Shown piece by piece: positions 27,631 to 36,981 of a stretch of DNA of 61,384 bases. Numbering within the stretch: the first letter of the stretch is position 1; the number at the start of each line of letters is the position of its first letter. Under the pieces are notes generated by a model. It ran no database searches and was not told where the DNA came from. It was given only the letters and a program-made list of their open reading frames with translations. The stretch comes from Anaerolineae bacterium. GTDB lineage: Bacteria; Chloroflexota; Anaerolineae; Anaerolineales; E44-bin32. The position numbers and the translations under genes are program-made. Location of the stretch: positions 1-61,384 of the forward strand of contig DUET01000080.1 of the NCBI GenBank assembly GCA_011192015.1. Direction: 5' to 3'.

Positions 27631-28158
27631 ATGACGATCAAAACCCTGATCTTTGCCTTGATATCCATTGGGTTCGTCCGTCTTTCCTGGCAGTCCCTGC
27701 GGAATCGTTTCACCTACGGCGTCTACCGTTTCTTAGCCTTTGAAACGTTATTTGGACTGTTCTTGGTGAACGTCGACCGTTGGTTTGCCGATCCGTTCTC
27801 ACCTTCTCAACTTCTGTCGTGGTTCCTTCTGATTGGCTCTTTGCCATTGGCGATCCATGGTTTTTGGATGCTGCGGACGATCGGTCGGCCGCAGGGCAGT
27901 ATCGAGGACACGACCGAACTGGTCGTCAAGGGTGCCTACCGCTACATACGCCATCCGCTCTATGCCTCCTTGCTGCTGTTTGCCGGAGGCGTGTTTTTCA
28001 AGGCTGCCTCGCTTACGGCCGGCTTGCTGCTGGCGCTGATGTGTGTGTTCATGACAGCCACCGCGCGCTTCGAAGAACGCCGAAACCTGATTCGATTCGG
28101 TGGTGCTTACGAGGATTACAGGAAGCGCACCAAGATGTTCATTCCCTACATCTTCTGA
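27631..28158 (+). CDS. isoprenylcysteine carboxyl methyltransferase-like membrane methyltransferase
   Basis: The 175-residue membrane protein has the ICMT/PEMT signature GAYRYIRHPLYASLLLF, followed by the EE pair in ARFEERRNLIRFG and AYEDYRKRTKMFIP. These residues bind SAM and the membrane-embedded substrate. Bacterial members methylate varied lipids or are uncharacterised. It is a single-gene unit. Confidence 0.85.
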   Translation: MTIKTLIFALISIGFVRLSWQSLRNRFTYGVYRFLAFETLFGLFLVNVDRWFADPFSPSQLLSWFLLIGSLPLAIHGFWMLRTIGRPQGSIEDTTELVVKGAYRYIRHPLYASLLLFAGGVFFKAASLTAGLLLALMCVFMTATARFEERRNLIRFGGAYEDYRKRTKMFIPYIF

Positions 28159-28458
28159 CAACAGCCGGACCTCCGCCTTCCTCGCACATCAGCCTCGTTG
28201 CCGTGAATAGGTCATTGCTGTATGATCCAAAGACTGGACGTGAGGGCGGGAAGCATGGCGGGTAGATGGGCTTGCTTGGCCATCCTGCGCATTCCTTCCT
28301 CCAAGTGCGACGCCGGATCGCCATCTGGAGCTTCTCTTGAACCTTTCTTCGAGATGCGGAGTAGAGAGGATGGTATCCAGGTGACCGTGGTCGATGTCGG
28401 CGTTCCTGTTCTGAACAAGAGATGATGGGAGCGAGGATGTTGAACAGGGGAGTAGATC
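28159..28458. other. intergenic region, 300 bases
   Basis: No gene or clear regulatory structure was seen between the ICMT-like and the following membrane-protein genes. The ribosome-binding site of the next gene (AGGGGAG) lies at its right end. Confidence 0.4.
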
Positions 28459-29274
28459 ATGAATAAAATGCTGAAAATCGGCTTCCTTATGGTGCTATTG
28501 GTCACGGCTGGTTATTTCTTCGGAAGGATTTGCCATCAGGTCGGCCAAGAGTATGGCTTGTTCCTGGCTCCAGGCGGGGAACTTCTGATACTGCTGCTGC
28601 GATTCTTTATAGCAGCGGTGGCCCTGGCTGTAACCGCAGGCCTGGTGGCGGGGTTGTTCCGCCCGCTTTCCATGGCGTTTTTAGCCTTCGCCTTGTCCGC
28701 TGTGGCCATTCTCGCGGGCTGGGAGATCAGTTGGATCAGCGGGATCATGATCGTGATCTACCTCCTGGCAAGCTGTGTCTATGCTGCCAGCGTGGCCAAG
28801 GATATGCGAGAGCGGATCAAGGTCTCGGAAACGTCGTCGCGCGTGGGGCAGGAGATGTTGTTGGTAGCGCTGGCGTTGGTTTTCTGCGGAAGTTTCTATG
28901 GGGGATTCTCGGATCAGATCAAGAGGGAGGGATTCACGATCCCTGAGCAATACATCCAGACTTTGGAACAGCAAATCGAGGGCCCCATCGGAGCGCTCAT
29001 TCCCGAGATCATGCGTGAGCAGGTGCTGAATAATTTCCGAGAAAGTTTCCAGAACATCCTTGGAGGCTTCGTAGACGACATGCTGGAACCCTACGAACCC
29101 TATATCCCCGTGGCTTTCGCCCTGGCCATCCTGCTCACGCTGGCGACCCTGCTGCGGTTCCTGTCGTGGTTACCCTTGTTTTTCTTGACCGCAATTTATG
29201 CGTTGCTGCGAGCGCTACACTTCACGAAAGTTGAATATCAAACCGTGGAGGTCGAGAGGCTCGTCCTGGACTGA
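28459..29274 (+). CDS. multi-pass membrane protein, unknown
   Basis: The 271 residues contain about six or seven hydrophobic helices, with an extramembrane stretch at about residues 155-215 (FTIPEQYIQTLEQQIEGPIG, NFRESFQNILGGFVDDML) that is helical. No family is recognised. It ends 107 nt before the short Cys-rich paralogue and may share its message. Confidence 0.65.
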   Translation: MNKMLKIGFLMVLLVTAGYFFGRICHQVGQEYGLFLAPGGELLILLLRFFIAAVALAVTAGLVAGLFRPLSMAFLAFALSAVAILAGWEISWISGIMIVIYLLASCVYAASVAKDMRERIKVSETSSRVGQEMLLVALALVFCGSFYGGFSDQIKREGFTIPEQYIQTLEQQIEGPIGALIPEIMREQVLNNFRESFQNILGGFVDDMLEPYEPYIPVAFALAILLTLATLLRFLSWLPLFFLTAIYALLRALHFTKVEYQTVEVERLVLD

Positions 29275-29381
29275 AAGCGTCAACCCACAAGTTCCGTTAG
29301 TTCCAATGCCGGGGGCTTGAGCTGAGTCACAAAGTCAGCGATGGTTGCAGCAACAGAATACAGGTGAGGAGGCGATCTGGA

Positions 29382-30086
29382 ATGGCAATCAATTGGGATT
29401 TTGAACAGGCTTGGTTGAAGAAGCTCGCGGCCGGTCTGGACGCAGTTGCCGGAGTGGAGCTGCGCAAACAGATCATGGAGGGAAGGGATTCGCTGTCCGC
29501 GGAAGTCGCTCCGGAAGCAGTCGCAAGCTGGACCTACGCCATGCTGGATCGCTTGAGTTCGCTCCTGGATGCTCAGGCCGCGCAGAGGGTCCTGACCGCC
29601 TGCGCCTGCCAGTACTCCAAGGAGAATCTTCAACCTGTGCGGCAGGCCTATGATCGCAGCCATGATGTGGCTGTTGCTCATAAGATGCTGCAGGAAAGTT
29701 TCGAGACATTTCTCCATGACACGCTGCAGATGAGCGATGAGATGGTTGCTGAAGTCGTTGACAGGGGTTGGGGAGTGGCGGGGATACACCGGGAGAACAC
29801 GATCATCGCCACCAAGATTCCGAAATCGGGCAACCTGGTGAGCTACCTGCGGGAACCTGATCACGAACGCAAGCGGCATCTCTATTGCCATTGCCCGCGC
29901 ATTCGGCATGTGGTGTCCGAAGCCGGGGAGGTACCACACCTATACTGCTATTGCGGCGCGGGTTTCTACAAGGGTATCTGGGAGGAGATTCTCCAACAAC
30001 CGGTCGAGGTGGAGGTTTTAGAGACCGTGCTCGATGGTGGTGATGTCTGCAAGATCGCCGTGTACTTGCCTCACGGAATATCGTAG
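29382..30086 (+). CDS. Cys-rich protein of unknown function (DUF6144-like), short paralogue
   Basis: The 234-residue protein matches the C-terminal domain of the protein at 14893: RHLYCHCPRIRHVV, HLYCYCGAGFYKGIWEEILQ, LETVLDGGDVCKIAVYLP against HLCYCPWVRGAI, FCYCSGGYYKIYWDEIFDQ, LKTALWGDMICTFAMEIP. The N-terminal part is helical and holds ACACQYSKENLQPVRQAYD, a further Cys pair. Metal or cluster binding is likely but unproven. Function is unknown. Confidence 0.72.
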   Translation: MAINWDFEQAWLKKLAAGLDAVAGVELRKQIMEGRDSLSAEVAPEAVASWTYAMLDRLSSLLDAQAAQRVLTACACQYSKENLQPVRQAYDRSHDVAVAHKMLQESFETFLHDTLQMSDEMVAEVVDRGWGVAGIHRENTIIATKIPKSGNLVSYLREPDHERKRHLYCHCPRIRHVVSEAGEVPHLYCYCGAGFYKGIWEEILQQPVEVEVLETVLDGGDVCKIAVYLPHGIS

Positions 30087-30239
30087 CCGACCCGGTTTGC
30101 AGCCCATTTCGCGAACCATCTGCTTCTACTGACAGGAGAAGATCAGTCGATTGCCATGCTGGCTTCAGGCTTGCTTACTCTGCCGGGTGTATAAGGATGG
30201 GTGTCGGCCGATAACCATCCTGGAACCGGAGGCAGAAGC

Positions 30240-31052
30240 ATGGGAAAGCGGAAATCTGAACGCAAACAAATCGCGCCCAGCCTTTCGGTGTTCGATCTGC
30301 AAGCCGAATTGGGTATGACCAAGCATATGGGCGGGCAGCAAGCCACGGATGAACTCGCTGAGCTATGCTGCATCGATGCTTCTTCCTCCGTGCTCGATGT
30401 GGGCTGTGGGGTAGGGTTGTCATCCTGCTACTTGGCTGAGGCCATTGGCTGCCGCGTCACCGGCGTGGATATCTCACCTCGAATGGTCTTCCGTTCGGAG
30501 GAAAGAGCTGCCAACGCTGGCATGATGGATCGTGTGATGTTCAAGACGGGAGATATCGAGCGTCTCCCCTTCGACGATGATGAGTTCGATGTGGTCTTCG
30601 TCGAATCCGTGGTCTCTCTTCTCGAGAAGAAGCGGAAGGCCGTGAGCGAGTGCGTGCGTGTGGTCAAGCCCAGGGGATTCGTGGGCTTCAATGAGAGCAT
30701 CTGGATCAAGACACCGCCGGAAGATTATTCCCAAGGCCTGTCGTACCGCTCGGGTGTGAATGTTGGCGTCATCGAACCGGATGCGTGGGAGCGATTGTTG
30801 CTTGAGAATGGATTGCGTGATTTGGTGGTGAGAACTTACCCAGCTGATGTCCGCAGCGAACTGCGCAACACCATCCGGCGCATCGGTTTCCGTGAGCTTC
30901 TCCGTGTTTGGTCGAGAGCCTTCCGCCTGTATCGGAAGGATCCCACCTATCGAGATTTCGTGCGCGAGGCCATGTCCGAACCCAAGGAGATGCTCGAATT
31001 CATGGGGCGGGGTATGTTCGTGGGGCGGAAATCGAAACCGGTGATCCTGTGA
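30240..31052 (+). CDS. class I SAM-dependent methyltransferase
   Basis: The 270-residue enzyme has motif I SVLDVGCGVGLSSCYLAE, the acidic loop VTGVDISPRM, motif II GDIERLPFDDDEFDVVF and motif III RVVKPRGFVGFNE, as in UbiE/arsenite-type methyltransferases. The C-terminal 90 residues are a helical cap that would set the substrate, which is unknown. An upstream in-frame start at 30201 is less likely; GGAGGCAG precedes the ATG at 30240. Confidence 0.88.
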   Translation: MGKRKSERKQIAPSLSVFDLQAELGMTKHMGGQQATDELAELCCIDASSSVLDVGCGVGLSSCYLAEAIGCRVTGVDISPRMVFRSEERAANAGMMDRVMFKTGDIERLPFDDDEFDVVFVESVVSLLEKKRKAVSECVRVVKPRGFVGFNESIWIKTPPEDYSQGLSYRSGVNVGVIEPDAWERLLLENGLRDLVVRTYPADVRSELRNTIRRIGFRELLRVWSRAFRLYRKDPTYRDFVREAMSEPKEMLEFMGRGMFVGRKSKPVIL

Positions 31053-31360
31053 TGTGCCGGGTTTTGACATTCTCAATAGAAGGTCTCGATTCAAGATGCG
31101 TTTCTTTTGGATCATCCCTTCGAGCGGATTTCCGAGAGAGGTCTTCGTGTAAGTTTCAAAACGACTGATTGCAGCTATTACCACCTTTTATACGCACGGT
31201 TCAAAAGGTAGGATCGCGCATCAGACCAGCTCCTTGATTCATACTGCTTGCGATCCAAGGTGGCGTTATCATTAGTGGGGAGTTGAGTTTCCAGGGATTG
31301 CCCTAACAGCATTTACAACCATCCACTCAGGCTACAGGAAAGCGTGATGGAAACGGCCGC
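31053..31360. other. intergenic region, 308 bases
   Basis: It should hold the promoter of the DUF4129-MoxR operon. It is more AT-rich than its flanks; no consensus -35/-10 pair or hairpin stood out. Confidence 0.4.
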
Positions 31361-32215
31361 ATGAACACCCGGAACCGACGCTTGGTATGGATTTGGGGAT
31401 CCCTCCTGCTGCTTTTGCTGCTGGTCAGCGCACTGCCGCAGCTGACCGTCGCCCCGCAGCAGTTGATGCAGGTGGATGATTCTACTCAGGATCCCATGCT
31501 GAACTTTGCGAAACTCGTTAAAGTCCTCGTGCTCCTGGCGCTGCCTTTGTATGTCGTCTTCTTGCTGCTCTTCATTCCCGTCTTTCGCTCGCGGAAAGCG
31601 CTGATCGCCGCCATCGTACTTCTGCTGGTGCTGCTCACTGCAGCCTGGCTTGTAGGCAATTTGTCGGCCGTGGATGAACCGAAACCGACACCTCAGCCCT
31701 CCCAATCGCTGGAAGGGGAGACGGTCGTCGAGCCATTGCTCCAAGAAACACCTGCCGTGGAGTCGATCCCTGCTGACACTCCACCACAATGGGTATCCCT
31801 GCTCATCAGTTTCATCGCTGTTTCCGTGATCATTCTAACTGTTGCGCTTCTCATCTGGTGGTTCTGGCCGCAGCGACGGAAACGATCTCCGCTGTCGGAG
31901 CTATCCCTAGAGGCGGAGCAGGCGCTGGAAGCGCTGGAGCAGGGAGAGGATCTGCGCAACGTTGTGGTGCGCTGCTATGTGGCGATGGGGCGCGTGGTCA
32001 ACAGGATGCGCGGCATCAAACGCGCCCGGACCATGACGCCGCGCGAATTTGAGCAGCAGCTGGCGCAGATCGATCTGCCGACTGAGCCGATTGCCGGTCT
32101 GACGCGTTTGTTCGAGAGGGTGCGCTACGGCACGGATGAGGTGGACAATGCGGCTGAGCACCAGGCCAGAGAATGCCTGTCCGCCATCATAAACGCCTGC
32201 CGGGAGGGTGTATGA
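31361..32215 (+). CDS. DUF4129-domain membrane protein
   Basis: The 284-residue protein has an N-terminal signal/anchor helix, two more helices (VKVLVLLALPLYVVFLLLF, ALIAAIVLLLVLLTAAWL), a Pro/Glu-rich linker, a helix and a C-terminal DUF4129 domain (VVVRCYVAMGRVV, MTPREFEQQL, LTRLFERVRYG). DUF4129 is normally fused to transglutaminases encoded beside MoxR and DUF58 genes; here it stands on a separate membrane protein. It is first in a five-gene operon, overlapping the next gene by 4 nt. Confidence 0.85.
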   Translation: MNTRNRRLVWIWGSLLLLLLLVSALPQLTVAPQQLMQVDDSTQDPMLNFAKLVKVLVLLALPLYVVFLLLFIPVFRSRKALIAAIVLLLVLLTAAWLVGNLSAVDEPKPTPQPSQSLEGETVVEPLLQETPAVESIPADTPPQWVSLLISFIAVSVIILTVALLIWWFWPQRRKRSPLSELSLEAEQALEALEQGEDLRNVVVRCYVAMGRVVNRMRGIKRARTMTPREFEQQLAQIDLPTEPIAGLTRLFERVRYGTDEVDNAAEHQARECLSAIINACREGV

Positions 32216-32811
32216 GACATCGTTCGCTTCCGCGTCGATTCTGGCTATGGCTGGTGTTGGCACTGCTGTTCCTGGCGCTTCCGCTTGCCTGGTGGTTGCG
32301 TGAACCCCTGGCTGAGCATGTTCTGCGCCCCATCACAAACTGGTTCTGGGGAATGTATGATGCGTGGCAGATGGTGCCACAGGCGAAGCTATGGATGGGA
32401 TTGGTGATCCTGAGCGCGGCCTACGCCGTATTTACTTTAGGACAGAGGGCGCGCCTCAATCTACCGCCTTTGTCGATTCCCTCCCGTTGGGGGCGTGTCG
32501 GCTATTGGCTGGGCGTGCTGCGCATGGGTTTGCGTGCACGTCCTCTGGTGATACGACCGCTGCGCCACCTGGTCGTTCAGGTTCTAACCCACACCAGGAA
32601 TCAAACTCGAAATGAGGTGCTGACCCAGCTGCAGAAGGAATCGCTGCCGTTTCCAAAACACGTCCAGGCCTATTTGAACGAACGACGTGTCCCTCGTAAG
32701 CAGATGGATAAGGCGGGCTCACGTTCGGCTTCTCATGTAGCTTTCGACCCGGAATTGGAGGAAATCGTGCGCATCTTGGAAGATTACCTGGAGGTTCCGC
32801 ATGGATCGTGA
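32212..32811 (+). CDS. membrane protein of the MoxR operon, unknown
   Basis: The 199 residues hold two hydrophobic helices near the N-terminus (FWLWLVLALLFLALPLAWWL, LWMGLVILSAAYAVF) and a basic cytosolic C-terminal half ending in a short acidic helix. No family is recognised. Its ATG overlaps the upstream stop (ATGA) and its end overlaps the MoxR start by 11 nt, so expression is coupled to both. Confidence 0.7.
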   Translation: MRHRSLPRRFWLWLVLALLFLALPLAWWLREPLAEHVLRPITNWFWGMYDAWQMVPQAKLWMGLVILSAAYAVFTLGQRARLNLPPLSIPSRWGRVGYWLGVLRMGLRARPLVIRPLRHLVVQVLTHTRNQTRNEVLTQLQKESLPFPKHVQAYLNERRVPRKQMDKAGSRSASHVAFDPELEEIVRILEDYLEVPHGS

Positions 32812-33772
32812 GAATCAACCCGTTGCCCTCTGGAGCGAGCGCGTCCTGGCAGAAATGGGCCGCGCCATCGTGGGCAAGGAAGAACTCCTACAGCAGCTGC
32901 TGACGGCGGCGCTCGCTTCCGGCGGGCATGTGCTTCTGGAAGATTTTCCCGGCCTGGCCAAAACCCTGATCGCCCGCAGCTTTGCCGCCGTCATGGGCTT
33001 GACCTTCAAACGCATCCAGTTCACCCCCGATCTTCTCCCCGGGGATATCACCGGCGGTTACATCTATGATCGGAACGCCAACGAGTTTGTGCTGCGCGAA
33101 GGTCCGATCTTTGCCAATATCGTGCTCGCGGATGAGATCAACCGCGCATCACCCAAGACTCAGTCCGCGCTGCTCGAAGCGATGCAGGAGTACCAGGTGA
33201 CCTTGGAGGGGGAGACACGCATGCTGCCGCAGCCCTTCCTGGTGATCGCCACCCAGAATCCCATCGAATACGAAGGCACCTTTCCCCTGCCTGAGGCTCA
33301 GTTGGATCGCTTCATCATGAAATTGTCGGTCGGGTATCCGGATTTGGACGAGGAGCAGATGATCCTGGCGCGCCGCAGGGAACATCGCAGCGACATGATT
33401 GAGCTGAAGGCCGTGACCAGCGGGGATGAGCTGCTGGAGATGCGGCAGCAAGTGGAACGCATTCATGTGGATGACGATGTGGAGAAGTACATGGTAGCCC
33501 TGGCAGCTGCCACCCGAAAGCAGAGCCAGGTGATCGTCGGCGCCAGCCCGCGCGGTTCTCTGGCCCTGCTGAAATTGACGCGCGCCTGGGCCGCCCTCCA
33601 GGGGCGCAGCTATGTCATCCCAGACGACGTGAAGTGCTTCGCCCGTCCTGCATTGCGCCACCGGTTGATCCTGGATCCGGCACTGTGGCTGCAGCGCGGT
33701 GCGGAAAAGGACGTAATCGGTTCTGTCCTGAAGCTTGTGCCTGTTCCCATTACCTTCACCAAACCAACCTGA
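32801..33772 (+). CDS. MoxR-family AAA+ ATPase
   Basis: The 323-residue ATPase shows the MoxR pattern: DFPGLAKTLIARSF as Walker A (G-L-A-K-T), the long FTPDLLPGDITGGYIYD loop, Walker B with IVLADEINRASPKTQSALLE, sensor VIATQNPIEYEGTFPLPEAQ and the C-terminal lid with GASPRGSLALLKLTRAWA. MoxR ATPases act as chaperones for the assembly of DUF58/VWA and membrane partners, here encoded on both sides. Confidence 0.95.
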   Translation: MDRENQPVALWSERVLAEMGRAIVGKEELLQQLLTAALASGGHVLLEDFPGLAKTLIARSFAAVMGLTFKRIQFTPDLLPGDITGGYIYDRNANEFVLREGPIFANIVLADEINRASPKTQSALLEAMQEYQVTLEGETRMLPQPFLVIATQNPIEYEGTFPLPEAQLDRFIMKLSVGYPDLDEEQMILARRREHRSDMIELKAVTSGDELLEMRQQVERIHVDDDVEKYMVALAAATRKQSQVIVGASPRGSLALLKLTRAWAALQGRSYVIPDDVKCFARPALRHRLILDPALWLQRGAEKDVIGSVLKLVPVPITFTKPT

Positions 33773-35052
33773 TGTCTCGTTTCTTTCTTCTCGTTTCGCT
33801 CGTATACGCACTGCTGCTGGCCGGGCTGGGTACGCTGAATGCGCACATCATGGTGCTGGCCGTGCCGCCGCTGCTATACGTTGGTCTGTCCCTGCTGCGC
33901 GCCAACCAAAGCTTAGCCATTCGCTGCCGCCGTGTGCTCAATCGAGACACCGTGAGGGAGGGGGACGAAGTGCAGGTGATATTGACGGTGACGAACGAAG
34001 GTGAGGAATTGGAGCGGGTAGAGGTCTTGGATCCGGTGGCGGAGTTGTATCCGGTGATCGAAGGTGAGACCTCTGCGCTCGCAGCTTTACTACCTGGTGA
34101 GGTGCTGAAGTTGCAATATACGATTCGCGGGCAAAGGGGAGCGATTTCGTTGCCACCGGTTCAGGTACGAGGCGGGGAGACGCTTGGTATTTCCCCAAGG
34201 TGGGAGGCGCAGGAGACGAAAACCAAACTGATGGTGCTGCCGGATTACCCGCATGTGCGCCGGGTGTCTGTCCGTCCCTTGCACACGCTGGGATTCACGG
34301 GACCGATTCCGGCACGCCGGCCTGGATCGGGCACGGATTTCTACGGCGTGAGAAATTACCAGCCTGGTGATCCGCTCCGGCGCATTCACTGGCGCGCAAC
34401 AGCCAGGCATGTTGATGTTCCCTTTACGACTGAATTTGAGCAAGAGCGTATTGCCAACATAGGCATCATTCTCGACACACGACCCGAGCAAATGCAGGAG
34501 AGTGGAGATCGGGCGCTTTTTGAGCATGGGGTGCGGGCTGCGGCGGCATTGGCCGATGCGCTGCTGCGGGATGGGCATCGCGTGGGGCTGCTGCTGTATG
34601 GACTGGGAACCTGGGTCTTTCCGGGCTATGGCAAGGTGCAGCGGGAGCGCATCCTGCGCGCATTGGCTTCCAGCGAACCCTCGACGAGCAAGGCTTACTG
34701 GACCCTCGCTCAATTTCCCACACGCTTCTTCCCTGCGCGTTCTCAACTGCTTTTCATCAGTTCACTGCGAGCGGAAGATGAGGCCACCCTGCTCAGACTG
34801 CGCGCCTTCGGCTATTCGGTTCTCGTTGTCAGCCCCGATCCGATCGCCTTTCGAGCGGAAAACTTACCCGAAGATCCTCTGCTGCATCTGGCGGTTCGCC
34901 TGGCGCGCATCGAAAGGCTGCTCCTGCTGCGGCGGTTGCGGCAGGGCGGTGTGATCCCGATTCATTGGTCCGTTTCTCAAAACCTGGATCAGGTGGTGGC
35001 GAGCACGCTGCTGCGGAACCAACCCATGCGCCAGATTCGGGAGCGTTTCTGA
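33772..35052 (+). CDS. DUF58-domain protein
   Basis: The 426-residue protein has two N-terminal membrane helices, a beta domain (VQVILTVTNEGEELERVEVL) and the DUF58 core with GSGTDFYGVRNYQPGDPLRRIHWRATARH, then a degenerate VWA-like fold (NIGIILDTRP, VGLLLYGLGTWVFPG). DUF58 proteins work with MoxR ATPases in cell-envelope or stress functions. Its ATG shares one base with the MoxR stop (TGATG). Confidence 0.92.
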   Translation: MSRFFLLVSLVYALLLAGLGTLNAHIMVLAVPPLLYVGLSLLRANQSLAIRCRRVLNRDTVREGDEVQVILTVTNEGEELERVEVLDPVAELYPVIEGETSALAALLPGEVLKLQYTIRGQRGAISLPPVQVRGGETLGISPRWEAQETKTKLMVLPDYPHVRRVSVRPLHTLGFTGPIPARRPGSGTDFYGVRNYQPGDPLRRIHWRATARHVDVPFTTEFEQERIANIGIILDTRPEQMQESGDRALFEHGVRAAAALADALLRDGHRVGLLLYGLGTWVFPGYGKVQRERILRALASSEPSTSKAYWTLAQFPTRFFPARSQLLFISSLRAEDEATLLRLRAFGYSVLVVSPDPIAFRAENLPEDPLLHLAVRLARIERLLLLRRLRQGGVIPIHWSVSQNLDQVVASTLLRNQPMRQIRERF

Positions 35053-35543
35053 TGAAGTCGATCCAGCGATTCTTCATCGCTTCCCTGGCAATGGGGGCCC
35101 TGCCGGCGCTGCTGGGTTGTACGCTTGCCGGTCATTGGCAGTTCGGGTTCGTCTTTGTGGTTTTGAGCGGTGGATGGTGGCTGCAGCAGCGGCGAAGAAT
35201 GGCATGGCATTCGGTTTTCTTCCTCGCCTACATGGGAGCCTTGGCTTTTGCCGGCACCTTGAGTGTAGGGGCTGGATGGCTCCTCGCTGCCGCGGTTGCC
35301 GTTCTCGTTTCCTGGGATCTGAACCTTCTTCTGCAGCAGGCCGGAGCTGCCAATCTTGTTAACGAGGCACTGCTGGTGCGGGCTCATCTGCGCGCGCTGG
35401 GAAGGGTGGTTGTTCTTTCTCTGCTGCTGGGAGCAGCCGTGCTGCTCATCCGGATCCAGCTTTCATTCTGGATCGCCTTCCTCCTGGCTCTCGTGGTGAT
35501 CCTGGCGTTGAACAGCATGATGCGGCAGGTTGTGGATGAGTGA
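35052..35543 (+). CDS. small multi-pass membrane protein ending the MoxR operon
   Basis: The 163 residues form about five hydrophobic helices without a known signature. The start overlaps the DUF58 stop (TGATG), which supports translation as the last gene of the operon. Function is unknown. The transglutaminase gene often found in such operons is absent. Confidence 0.72.
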   Translation: MKSIQRFFIASLAMGALPALLGCTLAGHWQFGFVFVVLSGGWWLQQRRRMAWHSVFFLAYMGALAFAGTLSVGAGWLLAAAVAVLVSWDLNLLLQQAGAANLVNEALLVRAHLRALGRVVVLSLLLGAAVLLIRIQLSFWIAFLLALVVILALNSMMRQVVDE

Positions 35544-35643
35544 GGGAGAAGGATGTATATAGGACGGCTTCTCTTGGCAGGCTGGCTCCAATTGCGAACT
35601 GTGCGAGAATAGGCTCTGCAGAAATGAATTCGAGGAGGAGAGG

Positions 35644-36837
35644 ATGGCCCAGGAGTGGAAAGATCATGTCGGGCACTGGCTAGAGCACGTGCGCGCCCTC
35701 GCCGAGGAGATCGGGCCGCGCGGTTCGACCACACCTGAAGAGCGCCGCGCTTCGGAATACTGCAGGCGCGTGATGGATCAGGCGGGACTGCAGGCACGGA
35801 TCGAGCCCTTCACCAGTGCGCGTTCGATCTATCATCCCCACCTTCTGGCATCGATCATCATGCTTGCAGCGTTTGCCATCTACCCTCTTGCAGGTCGTTC
35901 GAGCGCTGTCATCGCGGCCCTGCTGTCCCTGATCGCCCTGATTTCCGATCTGATGGAACTCAGCTTCCGCGATAATCTCCTGCGGCGCCTGGTCCCCAAG
36001 GGTCCCAGCCAGAACGTCGTTGCACAGGTTTCCCCTGCCGGGGAGCACAGGCGCGACCTGGTGCTCATCGGGCATGTGGACAGCCATCGAACGCCGATCA
36101 TCTTCCGTTCACCACGTTGGGTGGCCGTCTATCAGGCCTTCACAACGATCGCCTTCGTGTTCTTCCTGATCCAGGTGGTGCTCTTTACCCTGGGAGCTTT
36201 CATGCAGTGGAGCTGGATCTGGTTCGCAAGCATCCCCAGCGCTGTCTGCGGGGTGCTGCTGGCGGCGATGTGCATCCAGGCGGATCTGACGCCCTTCAGC
36301 GCCGGCGCCAACGACAACGCTTCCTCCGCCGGGCTCGTGCTGGAGCTGGCTGAATCCCTTCATTCCGAGCCACTCGAGCACACGCGTCTCTGGTTGGTAT
36401 GCACGGGCTGCGAGGAGGTTCAGCATTACGGCGCCATCGATTTCTTCCGGCAGCACAGGAGCGATCTGCAGAATCCGATTGCGATTGCCTTCGAGATGCT
36501 GGGTTGCGCAGGACCGGCGTGGTTGACCCAGGAGGGGATCGTGATCCCCTTCCACAGCGACGCCCGGTTGGTTTCATTGGCGGAGCGATTGGCGGCCGAG
36601 CATCCGGAGTGGAAGGCGCATGCCTCGCAGATCAACGGCGGCAATACGGAGATGGCGGACGCGCTGCGCGTGGGCATCCCCGCCATCACGATCATCGGCA
36701 TGGGAGCCAACGGCGAGATGCCCTATTGGCATCAGGTCGAAGACACCTTCGATAAGATGGATCCCGAGGTGATGGGCAGAGCTTACGCCTTCATCAGGGA
36801 CTTCATCCGGTCGCTGGATGAAGGCGGGATTGCCTGA
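35644..36837 (+). CDS. M28-family zinc peptidase with membrane segments
   Basis: The 397-residue protein carries the M28 metal ligands: LIGHVDSHRTP (His), GANDNASSAGLVLEL (bridging Asp), CTGCEEVQHYG (catalytic and metal Glu), FEMLG (Glu) and PYWHQVEDTFD (His). Unlike soluble aminopeptidases of this family, four hydrophobic helices are inserted: two at about residues 65-105 and two at 160-205, between the first His ligand and the Asp. It may act on membrane-near peptides. GAGGAGAGG precedes the ATG. Confidence 0.85.
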   Translation: MAQEWKDHVGHWLEHVRALAEEIGPRGSTTPEERRASEYCRRVMDQAGLQARIEPFTSARSIYHPHLLASIIMLAAFAIYPLAGRSSAVIAALLSLIALISDLMELSFRDNLLRRLVPKGPSQNVVAQVSPAGEHRRDLVLIGHVDSHRTPIIFRSPRWVAVYQAFTTIAFVFFLIQVVLFTLGAFMQWSWIWFASIPSAVCGVLLAAMCIQADLTPFSAGANDNASSAGLVLELAESLHSEPLEHTRLWLVCTGCEEVQHYGAIDFFRQHRSDLQNPIAIAFEMLGCAGPAWLTQEGIVIPFHSDARLVSLAERLAAEHPEWKAHASQINGGNTEMADALRVGIPAITIIGMGANGEMPYWHQVEDTFDKMDPEVMGRAYAFIRDFIRSLDEGGIA

Positions 36838-36924
36838 TCGTAAAGCCTAGAAATCCAATGATCATGCCTCAACACCATTCGGAGCTTGAATGGAGATGGG
36901 GGCTAATGGATAGGAAATACACCA

Positions 36925-36964
36925 TCGGGGATGAGCTCCCCAAGCAAGCAGATCTCATCCCCGA
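36925..36964. terminator. hairpin between convergent genes
   Basis: TCGGGGATGAG (36925-36935) and CTCATCCCCGA (36954-36964) form a perfect 11-bp stem with an 18-nt loop, between the M28 gene (+) and the ABC permease gene (-). Confidence 0.65.
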
Positions 36965-36981
36965 ACGGGTCAACGCTACTC

